Origin: an uncultured Gemmatimonadales bacterium
GTDB taxonomy: Bacteria > Gemmatimonadota > Gemmatimonadetes > JACCXV01 > JAHWKZ01
NCBI GenBank assembly: GCA_947259315.1
Contig: CAMYLR010000026.1
Location: forward strand, 1-57,477
Length of the DNA: 57,477 bases
Reading direction: 5' to 3'
Positions 21,123-29,653 of the stretch are shown here, piece after piece. Below the pieces are notes generated by a model. It searched no databases. It was not told where the DNA came from and saw only the letters and a program-made list of their open reading frames with translations. A program made the position numbers and the translations under genes. The number at the start of each line of letters is the position of its first letter. Within the stretch, counting starts at the first letter, position 1.

Positions 21123-21614
21123 GTGACCAGCGATCCGGAGCAAGAAGTGGAATTGGCAGCGCTGCGCTGTCCCAACTGTGGCGGCGCAATCGAGAGCGGC
21201 TTTCTGTTGGGTCAGCACAGTCGCCTGCGTTGGTCTGCCGAAAACCCCGGCATCACGATCCTGCAGGGAGTCCCGCTGGCCGTCAGGCCGAAGCGCTTCT
21301 GGCTGTCGAAGGAGTTCCTGTTTCGCTCGCCCAACCTCCCAGCGGCGCGCTGCCCGAACTGCAAGATCGGCCTGTTTGCCTACACCAACGACGCGGCCGA
21401 GGTACCTGGGCGAGACACGTTCGTCGTGCACGCGCTTTTCGGGGTGTTGCTGACCTCGCTCGGGGCGTTCGCCCTCTCCGTACGCCAGCTTCTGATTCGC
21501 GGTGGAGACGCTGAGCCATCCTCGGTGCTGCTGTTCGTAGGCTTGGGGCTGATGCTCGCCGGCGTCGTCTTGGCGGTGCGCGGGATGCGCCGGAAACGCG
21601 GGCCGCTGGGCTAG
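21123..21614 (+). CDS. Zinc-ribbon membrane protein (DUF6487/PF20097-like)
   Basis: 163 residues. The cytoplasmic part has two CxxC pairs (CPNCGGAIESGFL at ~16 and CPNCKIGLFAY at ~82) that would bind one zinc. A W-x-P-x-L core lies between them. Two membrane helices follow (ALFGVLLTSLGAFALSV, VLLFVGLGLMLAGVVLAV). The function of the family is unknown. GTG 21123 is preceded by AAAGGGGG. The gene stands alone between YfhO and the XRE gene. Confidence 0.65.
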   Translation: MTSDPEQEVELAALRCPNCGGAIESGFLLGQHSRLRWSAENPGITILQGVPLAVRPKRFWLSKEFLFRSPNLPAARCPNCKIGLFAYTNDAAEVPGRDTFVVHALFGVLLTSLGAFALSVRQLLIRGGDAEPSSVLLFVGLGLMLAGVVLAVRGMRRKRGPLG

Positions 21615-21760
21615 GCGCGCGGTCGTGGCCGGTGCCGCCGAACCGACACGTATCAATCGGTCGGGAACAAACCTCTCCATCACCTGTAGTATCGAATTAC
21701 CGCTCGAGTCAGTGACTCCCGGACGCCCGGGGGGCGGACCCCGATTTCTAGGAGGGATCG

Positions 21761-22078
21761 ATGATCTACAAGGATGAATACCGGCTCACCGTCGGACAGC
21801 GACTCCAGGGCATCCGCGGGGCCCGGGATCAGCGAACGTTCGCTGACGCGGTCGACTCGGTGCAACAGACGATCAGCAAGTATGAGCGCGGCGAGATCCC
21901 CCGCTCGTGGCTCTTTCTGGCCCGGCTCGGGGCTCAGGAAGGGGTCGACTTGAACGAGCTCCTGGCCGGTTTTTCGGTTGGGGAAGAGAGTGGGCAAGAA
22001 AGTGGCGGGAATGGTCACGTCGCCGAGGCACCGACCGAGGCGATCGGCAGACCCCTCTCAGCCGCGTTGAGCCGCTAA
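21761..22078 (+). CDS. XRE-family helix-turn-helix regulator
   Basis: 105 residues. A Cro/C1-type HTH spans about residues 10-62 (GQRLQGIRGARDQRTFADAV, QQTISKYERGEIP), followed by a Gly/Glu-rich tail with no ligand domain. ATG 21761 has a clear GGAGG site nine bases upstream. It stands before a 140-base region full of short hairpins and the preT gene, and may act on them; that is only an inference from position. Confidence 0.85.
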   Translation: MIYKDEYRLTVGQRLQGIRGARDQRTFADAVDSVQQTISKYERGEIPRSWLFLARLGAQEGVDLNELLAGFSVGEESGQESGGNGHVAEAPTEAIGRPLSAALSR

Positions 22079-22094
22079 ATAAAGCATACCCACT

Positions 22095-22180
22095 GACCCC
22101 GAGGGGTCCTGGACAGTTTCCGACGGAAGCTGACCGGGGCCCTTCCTCGTTTGGGCTTCCACTCTCGCGCCGCTCGGCGC
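22095..22180 (+). repeat. Cluster of short inverted repeats between the XRE gene and preT
   Basis: Perfect hairpins are GACCC-CGAG-GGGTC (22095-22108) and GCGCC-GCTC-GGCGC (22167-22180). A wider GGAAG...CTTCC pair (22125-22146) is followed by TCGTTT. The first and third may end transcription of the XRE gene; the second sits just upstream of the preT -35 box. Confidence 0.45.
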
Positions 22181-22183
22181 TGC

Positions 22184-22212
22184 TTGACGAATGACGCCAT
22201 TTGGCAGAAACT
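22184..22212 (+). promoter_or_regulatory. Candidate preT promoter, leaderless geometry
   Basis: -35 TTGACG (22184-22189), 17-base spacer, -10 GAAACT (22207-22212; poor first base), then seven bases to the ATG at 22220. The geometry matches the grpE and rhodanese promoters. Confidence 0.5.
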
Positions 22213-22219
22213 GACCACC

Positions 22220-23533
22220 ATGGCCTTGGCCGCGGACCGCCTCGAGACCCTGCTCCCGGACCACAAACCGGCGTTGACCACCGCTCAGGCGAGGGCTGAA
22301 GCCGGACGCTGTCTCTTCTGCCATGATGCTCCTTGCATCGCGGCTTGTCCGACCGGAATCGACATCCCGCTGTTCATTAAACAGATCCATTCCAACAACG
22401 TCCTCGGCGCCGCACGAACGATCCTCGAGGCGAATGCGCTTGGGCACTCATGCGCGCGCGTGTGCCCGGTCGAAGTCCTGTGCGTGGGGGATTGCGTCTA
22501 CAATGTTAAAGGCGAGCCACCGATCATGATCGGCCGGCTTCAACGGTATGCCACGGATCCGGCCGTGCACGGTGGCATTCAGTTCTTTGAGGCCGGTTCG
22601 TCCACCGGTCGGTCGGTGGCGTGCGTCGGCGGGGGACCGGCATCGATCGCTTGTGCGCACGAGCTCGTCCGCATGGGGCACCGAGCGGTTGTATACGAGC
22701 GCAATCCGTGGCGCGGCGGGCTCAATACGGACGGCGTGGCGCCCTACAAGATGCAGGCGGAGGAAAGTCTGAAGGAGGTCGAGTACCTCTCGGCGATCGG
22801 GATCGAGTGGCGCTTGGATACGGCGGTCGGAGATGACGTGACGTGGGATGATCTCGAAGCCGAGTACGATGCGGTGTTTCTCGGCTTGGGTCTTGGTACC
22901 GACTCCGGGCTTGGCATCCCAGGTGAAGACCTTCCCGGGGTATGGGGCGCCACCCGCCTCATTCGGGCGATCAAGACCGGCGCCGGCTCGTTGCCCGATC
23001 CGGCGAGCCTGGGAGCGGCGGTAGTGGTCGGTGGCGGCAACACCGCCATCGATGCGGCTCGTGAGTTGTCATTGCTCGGTGTACCCGAGGTCATGGTCGC
23101 CTATCGCCGCGACCAGGATGCGATGCCGGCTTACTTGCACGAGCGCGGACACGCGGTCGAGGAGGGTGTGCGATTCGTCTTCCGGACACTGCCGCTGAGC
23201 TTCGAAGGCGATCGACGTGTCGAAGCGGTACGCCTGACGGCTCTCGATCACGACCTGGAGCCCACAGGCGAGCCCTACACCGTACCGGCGGACATAGTCG
23301 CCCTGGCGATCGGCCAGGCCCGTTTGATCGACTTGCTGGATCAGGTTGACAAACTCGACCACGACTGGGGCCGGGTGATCGTAGATCCCGATACTGGCCA
23401 GACGTCGAACCCCAAGTACTGGGCTGGTGGCGATCTCGCCAACGGTGGAGAAGAGGTCGTAAACGCGGCCGCTGAGGGGAAGCGCGCCGCATACGGGATC
23501 GATGGTTGGCTGCGGGAGAACGGAGGCAGATGA
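22220..23533 (+). CDS. preT: NAD(P)-dependent dihydropyrimidine dehydrogenase subunit PreT
   Basis: Electron-input subunit of bacterial dihydropyrimidine dehydrogenase, which reduces uracil or thymine to the 5,6-dihydro form. 437 residues. The N-terminal Fe-S part has Cys31, 34, 39 and 43 (CLFCHDAPCIAACPTGIDIP) and a second Cys group (CARVCPVEVLCVGDC). An FAD fold follows (VGGGPASIACAHEL, ~135), then an NAD(P) fold (VVGGGNTAIDAARELSLLG, ~275) and a GltD-type C-terminus (GGDLANGGEEVVNAAAEG). ATG 22220 was chosen over an upstream ATG (22151) because the extra residues are not family-like and a leaderless promoter fits. The stop overlaps preA. Confidence 0.9.
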   Translation: MALAADRLETLLPDHKPALTTAQARAEAGRCLFCHDAPCIAACPTGIDIPLFIKQIHSNNVLGAARTILEANALGHSCARVCPVEVLCVGDCVYNVKGEPPIMIGRLQRYATDPAVHGGIQFFEAGSSTGRSVACVGGGPASIACAHELVRMGHRAVVYERNPWRGGLNTDGVAPYKMQAEESLKEVEYLSAIGIEWRLDTAVGDDVTWDDLEAEYDAVFLGLGLGTDSGLGIPGEDLPGVWGATRLIRAIKTGAGSLPDPASLGAAVVVGGGNTAIDAARELSLLGVPEVMVAYRRDQDAMPAYLHERGHAVEEGVRFVFRTLPLSFEGDRRVEAVRLTALDHDLEPTGEPYTVPADIVALAIGQARLIDLLDQVDKLDHDWGRVIVDPDTGQTSNPKYWAGGDLANGGEEVVNAAAEGKRAAYGIDGWLRENGGR

Positions 23534-24825
23534 TGATTCAGAGGAATGGCCGCACTGGCGAGCCGATCGATCTATCGATCGATTGCGCCGGGATCCGCTC
23601 GCCTAACCCGTTCTGGCTCGCCAGCGGACCACCGGCCAACAGTTCGGGGCAAGTAATGAGGGCGTTCGACATGGGTTGGGGCGGTGCGGTCTGGAAGACG
23701 CTCGGGGATCCGATCACGAACACGGCGTCTCGGTACGGCGCGATCCCGTACCAGGGTCGAAACGTGGCGGGATTGAACAATATCGAGCTGATTACTGATC
23801 GCCCGCTCGAGGTGAATCTCAAAGAGATCGCAGAGGTCAAGAAGAAGTACCCGAATCACGCGGTCGTCGTATCGCTGATGGTGGAAACCAAAGACGAGTG
23901 GCGAGACATCATTAAGCGCTGCGAGGACACCGGGTGTGACGGATTTGAGCTCAACTTTGGTTGCCCCCACGGGATGTGTGAGCGCGGCATGGGTTCGGCC
24001 GTGGGGCAGGAGCCCAAAGTGCTCGAGGAGATCGCCGGTTGGGTGATGGAATTCGCGTCGATTCCGGTGCTGGTAAAGCTGACGCCTAACATCACCGATG
24101 TCCTGTACCCGGCCATGGCCGCGCAGCGAGGCGGTGTCGACGGTGTCTCGCTCGTCAACACGTTCAAGAGCGTTATCGGGATCGACCACGACACGCTTAG
24201 CCCGATCCCGTCCGTCGGCGGAGAGGGAACGTCGGGTGGCTATTGCGGTCCGGCCATCAAGCCAATCGCTCTCCATATGGTAACGCGACTCGGAAAGGCG
24301 CCCGAGTTCCATCTGCCGATCTCGGGGGTCGGAGGCGTTCAGTCTTGGGAGGACGCACTCGACTTCCTGCTTCTTGGCGCGTCATCGATCCAGGTCTGCA
24401 CCGCGGCGATGCACTACGGCTTCAAGATTGTCGACGATATGATCTTGGGGCTCGAAGAGTGGATGCGCGAGAAGGGGTATTCGAGGATCGACGAGTTCGT
24501 CGGTAAGGCACTCCCGAACTACAAGGAGTGGGGCGACCTTAACCTGAACTTCAAGATCGTCGCGGAGATCGATCCCGGGACGTGCATCGAGTGCCAGCTG
24601 TGTTACGCGGCATGCGAGGACGGCGCCCATCAGTGCATCGAGCTGCCGAAGGGAACGCGTGTGCCACGAGTGATCGAAGAAGAGTGCGTCGGGTGCAACC
24701 TGTGTCAGATCGTTTGCCCCGTTGAAGGGTGTATCACGATGGTAGAGCGAGATACGGGTCTGCCGCGCGAGTCTTGGAACGAAAGGGTCGCGAAGGGGAC
24801 CGCCGGCGCGGGCTCTCTGCACTGA
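23530..24825 (+). CDS. preA: NAD-dependent dihydropyrimidine dehydrogenase subunit PreA
   Basis: Catalytic subunit: FMN-bound dihydroorotate-dehydrogenase-like barrel plus a C-terminal pair of [4Fe-4S] clusters. 431 residues. Landmarks are NPFWLASGPPANS (~26), ELNFGCPHGMCERGMGS (~140), KLTPNITD, GGYCGPAIKPIAL and the two CxxCxxCxxxC motifs (CIECQLCYAAC, CVGCNLCQIVC, ~357-400). In human DPD a catalytic Cys lies in the loop following this CPHGM motif; here that place reads Val158 (SAVGQ), by my recollection of the alignment. ATG 23530 (ATGATG) has GGAGG nearby and overlaps the preT stop. Confidence 0.92.
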   Translation: MMIQRNGRTGEPIDLSIDCAGIRSPNPFWLASGPPANSSGQVMRAFDMGWGGAVWKTLGDPITNTASRYGAIPYQGRNVAGLNNIELITDRPLEVNLKEIAEVKKKYPNHAVVVSLMVETKDEWRDIIKRCEDTGCDGFELNFGCPHGMCERGMGSAVGQEPKVLEEIAGWVMEFASIPVLVKLTPNITDVLYPAMAAQRGGVDGVSLVNTFKSVIGIDHDTLSPIPSVGGEGTSGGYCGPAIKPIALHMVTRLGKAPEFHLPISGVGGVQSWEDALDFLLLGASSIQVCTAAMHYGFKIVDDMILGLEEWMREKGYSRIDEFVGKALPNYKEWGDLNLNFKIVAEIDPGTCIECQLCYAACEDGAHQCIELPKGTRVPRVIEEECVGCNLCQIVCPVEGCITMVERDTGLPRESWNERVAKGTAGAGSLH

Positions 24826-24848
24826 CGGCGTCGTACCGCCACACACAA

Positions 24849-25280
24849 GTGGGTTGGGTGATCATCGGCGCGCTGGGTGGCGCCTTGATCCTAGCCTTGT
24901 GGTGGCTGGTCGCGACCAGAGAACAGTGGGTGCCAGGCGTCGTTTTCGTCGTGCCCGCAATGGTTGCGGCCATCCTTCTCCTCTCACTGTTCATTTTTCG
25001 AGTTATGACGATCGAGGTTGACTCGACCGAGCTTCGCTGGTGGTTCGGCGGGCGACTCTGGACGCACAGCGTTGCGATTGACGAGATCGAAGCGGTTGCG
25101 AGCGTTCAAACCCGGTTTTGGCACGGCTGGGGAATCCATCGGGTCAGCGGTGGTTGGCTTTACAACGTCTCGGGACGATCAGCAGTGGAGCTGCGTCTGC
25201 GCGGTGGCAAACTCTTGCGGTTGGGAACGGACGAGCCGGAACGGCTACTTAACGCAATACGGTTGGTCGCGCCGATCTGA
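24849..25280 (+). CDS. Two-helix membrane protein with a PH-like domain
   Basis: About 143 residues from a GTG at 24849, which avoids a long overlap with preA. Two helices (IIGALGGALILALWWLVA and FVVPAMVAAILLLSLFIF) are followed by a cytoplasmic beta-rich part of ~85 residues (IEVDSTELRWWFGG, HGWGIHR, GWLYNVSGR, VELRLRGGKLLRLGTDEPERL). That pattern is common in bacterial PH-domain proteins of unknown role. It converges with the had gene, only nine bases separating the stops. No link to pyrimidine breakdown is visible. Confidence 0.6.
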   Translation: MGWVIIGALGGALILALWWLVATREQWVPGVVFVVPAMVAAILLLSLFIFRVMTIEVDSTELRWWFGGRLWTHSVAIDEIEAVASVQTRFWHGWGIHRVSGGWLYNVSGRSAVELRLRGGKLLRLGTDEPERLLNAIRLVAPI

Positions 25281-25289
25281 GACGCGCTA

Positions 25290-26312
25290 CTACGGGGTGA
25301 CCACCCAGCGAATCCCCTCGCCTTTGCGCATGCGATCAAAGCCGTCGTTGATCTCTGACAGCGGAACTGTACCGCTCACGATCGGATCGAGTTTTAGCCG
25401 CCCCGCGCGCACGAGATCGATGATCTCTGGGTAAAGACTGCCCCCGCAGCCCAGGCTACCGACGACCTCCAGCTCGTAAAACATGATCTTGGCCGCCGAG
25501 AGCGGGACGTCTTTGTGCGAGAAACCGATTACGCAAAGTCGACCGCCCCGACGCAGGAGATCAAAACCGAGCCGCATGGTGTCGGGTGTTCCGATCGCTT
25601 CAAAGGCGACATCGACTCCGCCGCCGGTCGCCTTCTTCACGTGTTTGTCGACGCGTTCCACACGATCGGGGTTGATCGTTTCCGCAGCGCCAAGAGTGCG
25701 CGCCAGTTCGAGTCGCTCATCGCTCAGGTCCACGGCGATCACATGCCCGCCAGCGAGCACCGCACACTGGACGACGTTCAGCCCGACGCCGCCGCAGCCG
25801 ACGACGGCTACCGTGTCACCGGGCCGCACCCGGCCACGATCCTTGACCGCATGATACGGTGTCGACACCGCATCCGCGATCACGCAAACGTGCTCCAACG
25901 AAAGCTCGTCAGGAACGGCGACGAGGTCGCTCGCCGGCAGCGCGATTCGCTCGGCGTACGCACCGTCGATGTGATTCCCCAGCATGACCATGCGGTCGCA
26001 GAGGCTTTCTCGTCCCTGACGACAGTACGAACACCGCCCACATGACAAGACCGCTGGGATCAAGACCCGGTCTCCGACCGCGAATTCAGTGACGTCTTCG
26101 CCTACGCCTGCAATCGTGCCGGCCGGTTCGTGGCCGAGAATGATCGGCGGCGACTTGAACGTTTTGACACCGTGATCGAGGTAATGGAGATCGGTGTGGC
26201 ACATGCCACAGCCAGCGACATCGACCAGCACCTCGCCCGAACCCGGTGATGGGTCGGGCACCTCGGTGATCTCGAGCGGCTGACCCGCTTTGTGGAAGAC
26301 GGCTGCCTTCAC
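25290..26312 (-). CDS. had: 6-hydroxycyclohex-1-ene-1-carbonyl-CoA dehydrogenase-like Zn-dependent alcohol dehydrogenase
   Basis: Medium-chain, zinc-dependent alcohol dehydrogenase, 340 residues. Catalytic zinc ligands are Cys in GCGMCHTDL and GHE in LGHEPAG. The structural zinc loop is present (CGRCSYCRQGRESLC). The NAD fold has VVGCGGVGLNVVQ. By sequence alone it could act on many alcohols. As the last gene of an operon with dch, oah and benzoyl-CoA reductase it fits Had, which oxidises 6-hydroxycyclohex-1-ene-1-carbonyl-CoA to the 6-oxo compound. It starts five bases after the small Cys protein. Confidence 0.75.
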   Translation of the reverse strand: MKAAVFHKAGQPLEITEVPDPSPGSGEVLVDVAGCGMCHTDLHYLDHGVKTFKSPPIILGHEPAGTIAGVGEDVTEFAVGDRVLIPAVLSCGRCSYCRQGRESLCDRMVMLGNHIDGAYAERIALPASDLVAVPDELSLEHVCVIADAVSTPYHAVKDRGRVRPGDTVAVVGCGGVGLNVVQCAVLAGGHVIAVDLSDERLELARTLGAAETINPDRVERVDKHVKKATGGGVDVAFEAIGTPDTMRLGFDLLRRGGRLCVIGFSHKDVPLSAAKIMFYELEVVGSLGCGGSLYPEIIDLVRAGRLKLDPIVSGTVPLSEINDGFDRMRKGEGIRWVVTP

Positions 26313-26317
26313 TTAGA

Positions 26318-26653
26318 TCACGGCTCCTTTCGGCGCTTGTCGCGCGTGTAGATCGTCACGAACTGACTCTCGGCAACGACCGCACAACCCTGGCAGTCGT
26401 CGAGCAGCTCTTCTGGCCTCACCGGGTCGGCACATACCTCGTACCCGAGCTCGCGGTAGAGCTCCAGCATTTCTTTGCTCCGAGCAGCATCGGTGATGAA
26501 TCGCCGCTCCCAGCCGGCGGCGATACGCTCCGGATCGGGCTCCAACTGAGCCTCGGACAGCATTCGGCGGGCCTCTCGTTCTACCAGCATCGATAGAGGC
26601 TTGATCGCGTCTTGCTGCTTGCCGGTAGTGCGGTCGGGGTTTGGATCGGACAT
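26318..26653 (-). CDS. Small cysteine-containing protein of the benzoyl-CoA operon
   Basis: 111 residues, no recognised domain. The N-terminal half is charged and helical (SMLVEREARRMLSEAQL). A helix RSKEMLELYRELGYEV follows, then a conserved-looking cysteine patch CADPVRPEELLDDCQGC and a strand AVVAESQFVTIYTR. The C...CxxC arrangement could bind metal or take part in electron transfer. It lies 11 bases after bzdQ and five before had, so it is certainly read with them. The role is unknown; an accessory function for the reductase is my inference from location. Confidence 0.65.
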   Translation of the reverse strand: MSDPNPDRTTGKQQDAIKPLSMLVEREARRMLSEAQLEPDPERIAAGWERRFITDAARSKEMLELYRELGYEVCADPVRPEELLDDCQGCAVVAESQFVTIYTRDKRRKEP

Positions 26654-26664
26654 CGTTGGTGCCT

Positions 26665-27498
26665 CTAGCTACCGGTCGCCTGGTACTCAGTCCCAGCGCC
26701 GGACGCGGCGAGTTTCTTGAGCCGCCGTTGGCCGAGCAACGCCGCGCCAAACGCGGATGTGAACTGCACGAGATCACCGGGCGGGACGTTCACGTCCGCG
26801 CCGAGCTTCTCGCTGATGACGTCGACCATGCGCCGGAAACGCAGTATGCCTCCGATCAGTGTGAACTCGGGCTCCATACGCACCCGCTTCATGAGCTGGA
26901 GTGACCTGTCGACCAGTGAAACGACAGCACCGTGCATGATATCCGCCGGGTCCATCCCCTCGGACAAGTGATTGATGACCTCCGATTCGGCAAAAACCGC
27001 GCACACGCCGGAGATCGGTACCGGCGTCTTGGATGTCTCCACTAATGGACCGATCTCCTGCGTTTCGTAGCCCATGTAACGGGCGGTTTTCTCCAAGAAA
27101 GCACCGGTTCCGGCGGCGCACTTGTCGTTCAAGCGGAACGACTTGACCTTCGCGCCGTCGCTCAAACGCGTGGCCTTCATCGTCTGGCCGCCGACATCGA
27201 GGATCGTCTGGGTTTCTGGGAACAGGAACGAGGCGCCTCGCGCAGCGGCCGTCAGGTCGGTCACATGGACGTCGCTGATTTGGGCCTGATGGCGTCCGAA
27301 CCCGGTCGCGATCACGTACGAAACGTCGGCCTTCTCGAGCCCCGCCTGATCGATGCTCTTCTCGTAAGCTCGCTCGGCGATCTCGGTGAGCTTGAATCCG
27401 GTTGGTTCCATCACGCGACCGACGATCTCGTTTACATCGTTCAAGATGACAGCCTTGGTGTACGTCGATCCGATATCGATGCCCGCCGTGTAGATCAT
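26665..27498 (-). CDS. bzdQ: Class I benzoyl-CoA reductase, ATPase subunit (BzdQ-like)
   Basis: 277-residue ASKHA-fold ATPase of the BcrA/BzdQ type. It couples ATP hydrolysis to low-potential electron transfer into the reductase. Phosphate-binding [13 protein letters not shown] (residues 6-18) and DVGGQTMKA (101-109) are visible. Cys127 (NDKCAAGTG) and Cys166 ([10 protein letters not shown]) are the two cysteines expected to bridge one [4Fe-4S] cluster with the partner subunit. Its ATG overlaps the bzdP stop. The short length, equal to its partner, matches Azoarcus-type BzdPQ better than the Thauera pair, where one subunit is longer. 2-hydroxyacyl-CoA dehydratase activators share this fold, but the neighbours decide the call. 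Confidence 0.82.
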   Translation of the reverse strand: MIYTAGIDIGSTYTKAVILNDVNEIVGRVMEPTGFKLTEIAERAYEKSIDQAGLEKADVSYVIATGFGRHQAQISDVHVTDLTAAARGASFLFPETQTILDVGGQTMKATRLSDGAKVKSFRLNDKCAAGTGAFLEKTARYMGYETQEIGPLVETSKTPVPISGVCAVFAESEVINHLSEGMDPADIMHGAVVSLVDRSLQLMKRVRMEPEFTLIGGILRFRRMVDVISEKLGADVNVPPGDLVQFTSAFGAALLGQRRLKKLAASGAGTEYQATGS

Positions 27499-28313
27499 GA
27501 CGTGTGCTCCATCGAGCTCGCAGGTGCTCGACTAGCCAAGATGTGATCGAGCGCGAAAAGCGCGGCCCCCATAGCTCCCATGAAATGCGACTCTTCGCTC
27601 ACGTTCACCGCGACACCCAACCTTTCGTTGAGCGTCTCGATCATCGCCACGTTGCGCGCCACCCCACCGGTAAATGTCACTTCGCTCTCGACCCCGACCC
27701 GACGCAGCAAGCCAGCCGAGCGCGCTCCGATCGACTCATGTACGCCTAGCAAGATGTCCTCGATCTTCTTGCCCTTTCCAAGCCACGAGAGGATCTCGGA
27801 CTCGGCGAACACGGTACACGTGGTGCTGATCTTCACCGCGCGTTGTCCGCGCAGCGCGGTGGGGCCCAGCTCGTCAAGCGGGATGTCGAGCGCAGCCGAG
27901 GCGGCGCCCAGAAACCGTCCGGTGCCGGCGGCGCATTTGTCGTTCATGCAGAAGTCCAGGATCTCGCCGGTCTCAGAGACCCGGATCGCCTTGGTATCCT
28001 GTCCTCCCATGTCAACGACGGTGCGAGTGCCCGGGAACATGTGAACCGCACCCCGGCCGTGGCAGCTGATTTCAGTCACTTGTGTGTTTCCAAACGTCAC
28101 CTTGTAGCGACCGTACCCCGTGCCAACGATGAACCCCACTTCCTCCTCGAGAAGGTCTGCATCGCGGAGCGCTTCCTGAAACGCGGTTTCGGCTGCTCGT
28201 GTGACGTTGGCGCCGGTATCCATCAGCGAGCGGCCGACGATGCGCCCAGCCTCGTCTATGATCACAGCCTTCGTCTGCGTGGAACCGACGTCAACTCCTG
28301 CTGCGTATGCCAT
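27495..28313 (-). CDS. bzdP: Class I benzoyl-CoA reductase, ATPase subunit (BzdP-like)
   Basis: 272 residues; forms the ATPase heterodimer with the next subunit. [13 protein letters not shown] (6-18), the DMGGQDTKA loop (101-109), Cys127 (NDKCAAGTG) and Cys166 ([10 protein letters not shown]) fall at the same positions as in BzdQ, showing an old duplication. It follows bzdO by eight bases. An extra Cys (FCMNDKC) precedes the cluster ligand. Confidence 0.82.
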   Translation of the reverse strand: MAYAAGVDVGSTQTKAVIIDEAGRIVGRSLMDTGANVTRAAETAFQEALRDADLLEEEVGFIVGTGYGRYKVTFGNTQVTEISCHGRGAVHMFPGTRTVVDMGGQDTKAIRVSETGEILDFCMNDKCAAGTGRFLGAASAALDIPLDELGPTALRGQRAVKISTTCTVFAESEILSWLGKGKKIEDILLGVHESIGARSAGLLRRVGVESEVTFTGGVARNVAMIETLNERLGVAVNVSEESHFMGAMGAALFALDHILASRAPASSMEHTS

Positions 28314-28321
28314 CCAACCCT

Positions 28322-29641
28322 CTATTCTGGTTGAAGGGTTTCGCCCCGCTCGATGGACGCTCGCTTCTTGCGCGTCGCCAGGCCTTCAAAGAAGGCATCG
28401 ATCCGGTTCTTGAGCTGGGCCTCGGATACGACGCGTCGATCCATCATGTCCGATTCCAAAAACAGACTTGCCGTGTCCCGGCTTTCCATAAGCGCGCGCC
28501 GGTTGTCGGCCAGTCCCGTTGAGACCGTTCGGCAACTCTTGATCGGGTGGAATACGACCCCGTCTGCCTGGTAATCGTCGATCATCTCGCTCAGAACGAG
28601 GTCTTGGAAGAACATGCTGTCCATCGCGTTGCGGACGCTGATCAGCACCCCCTCCGCCAGACTGTCCAGTGGCCGCTCGAGGTCGTATTGGAAGCCGAGG
28701 TTCGAACCGCCGGACGCAAACCACAAATAGGTCGAATTGACGAACGTTCCACCCCACTCGGTGAACAGCTCGTTGAATCGCCGGAAGATCGGGTAACAAG
28801 GCACGCCCACAAACAGCAGTCGGTACTGTTCATCCGATAGCGTTCCGATTCCATTGGCGGCCTTGTACTCCATCTCCTCGGCCAGATCCGTGAAGTAGGT
28901 GGCGCCGGCCTCCGAACCGCGGAACCCGTTGGCGACACCGAGGTAGATCGTGCCTTCGGTGAGTGCGTTGAAAACGGCTGGGCAGGTCTGATTGAGCTCC
29001 AGGATGCGCTTCCACGATCGGTTCATCGTGTTGGCGTGACCCATCGTCTCGCGCAGTCGGTCGATGTCGAACGGGATTCCGGTCTGTTCCTCGCAGACGG
29101 TGATCAGCTCCTGGATCTGGTCGGCGACGTACCGGCGATCGTTCTCGAAGTCAGGGTCGCCCGGCCACGTCTGACCGCCGGCCGCCCGGGTGCCTGGGAT
29201 GTCCAGCGTGAAAACACGGGTGTCGTGCATTCGCTCCCAGATCTCGGCCCACTTGATGTAGGTGTTGCAGGCGTTGGTGCAAATCGCGATGGCAGGCTTG
29301 GGGATGCGTCCCATCGGATGTTCACCGCCGCGGAGTTGCACCGCGACGTCGGCTTTGACGTACCCGCAGATGTCGGGCGAGTAACCGTAGTCTTCGGCCT
29401 CGCTCAGGTACTCGTGGGCGACGCGCCGAACCGCTGTTTGAAGGGAGTTGATCTCGGGGAAGACGATCGGGAGATCAAACACTCTAAGCAGCTCCGTCAG
29501 GCTACCCATCACGAAGACATAAGCGGCGCCGGCGTCGTTCTCTGCAACCTGTCCCAGCTCTTCGAACCACTGGCGAAAGAGTTGCGCGCCATCTTGATTG
29601 CCGCGTCCTACGAGCGAGGTGTCGGTGGCCATCTGGGACAT
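28322..29641 (-). CDS. bzdO: Class I benzoyl-CoA reductase, substrate-reducing subunit (BzdO/BcrB-like)
   Basis: 439 residues of the HgdB/BcrB family. With BzdN it holds the Fe-S clusters and binds benzoyl-CoA for dearomatisation to cyclohexa-1,5-diene-1-carbonyl-CoA. Cys92 ([12 protein letters not shown]), Cys121 and Cys125 ([13 protein letters not shown]), a Cys in [11 protein letters not shown] and [13 protein letters not shown] match expected cluster or substrate regions. The length fits BzdO/BcrB (~440). Twelve bases separate it from bzdN. Starts at Met1 or Met4 are both possible. Confidence 0.85.
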   Translation of the reverse strand: MSQMATDTSLVGRGNQDGAQLFRQWFEELGQVAENDAGAAYVFVMGSLTELLRVFDLPIVFPEINSLQTAVRRVAHEYLSEAEDYGYSPDICGYVKADVAVQLRGGEHPMGRIPKPAIAICTNACNTYIKWAEIWERMHDTRVFTLDIPGTRAAGGQTWPGDPDFENDRRYVADQIQELITVCEEQTGIPFDIDRLRETMGHANTMNRSWKRILELNQTCPAVFNALTEGTIYLGVANGFRGSEAGATYFTDLAEEMEYKAANGIGTLSDEQYRLLFVGVPCYPIFRRFNELFTEWGGTFVNSTYLWFASGGSNLGFQYDLERPLDSLAEGVLISVRNAMDSMFFQDLVLSEMIDDYQADGVVFHPIKSCRTVSTGLADNRRALMESRDTASLFLESDMMDRRVVSEAQLKNRIDAFFEGLATRKKRASIERGETLQPE

Positions 29642-29653
29642 GATGATCCTCGG

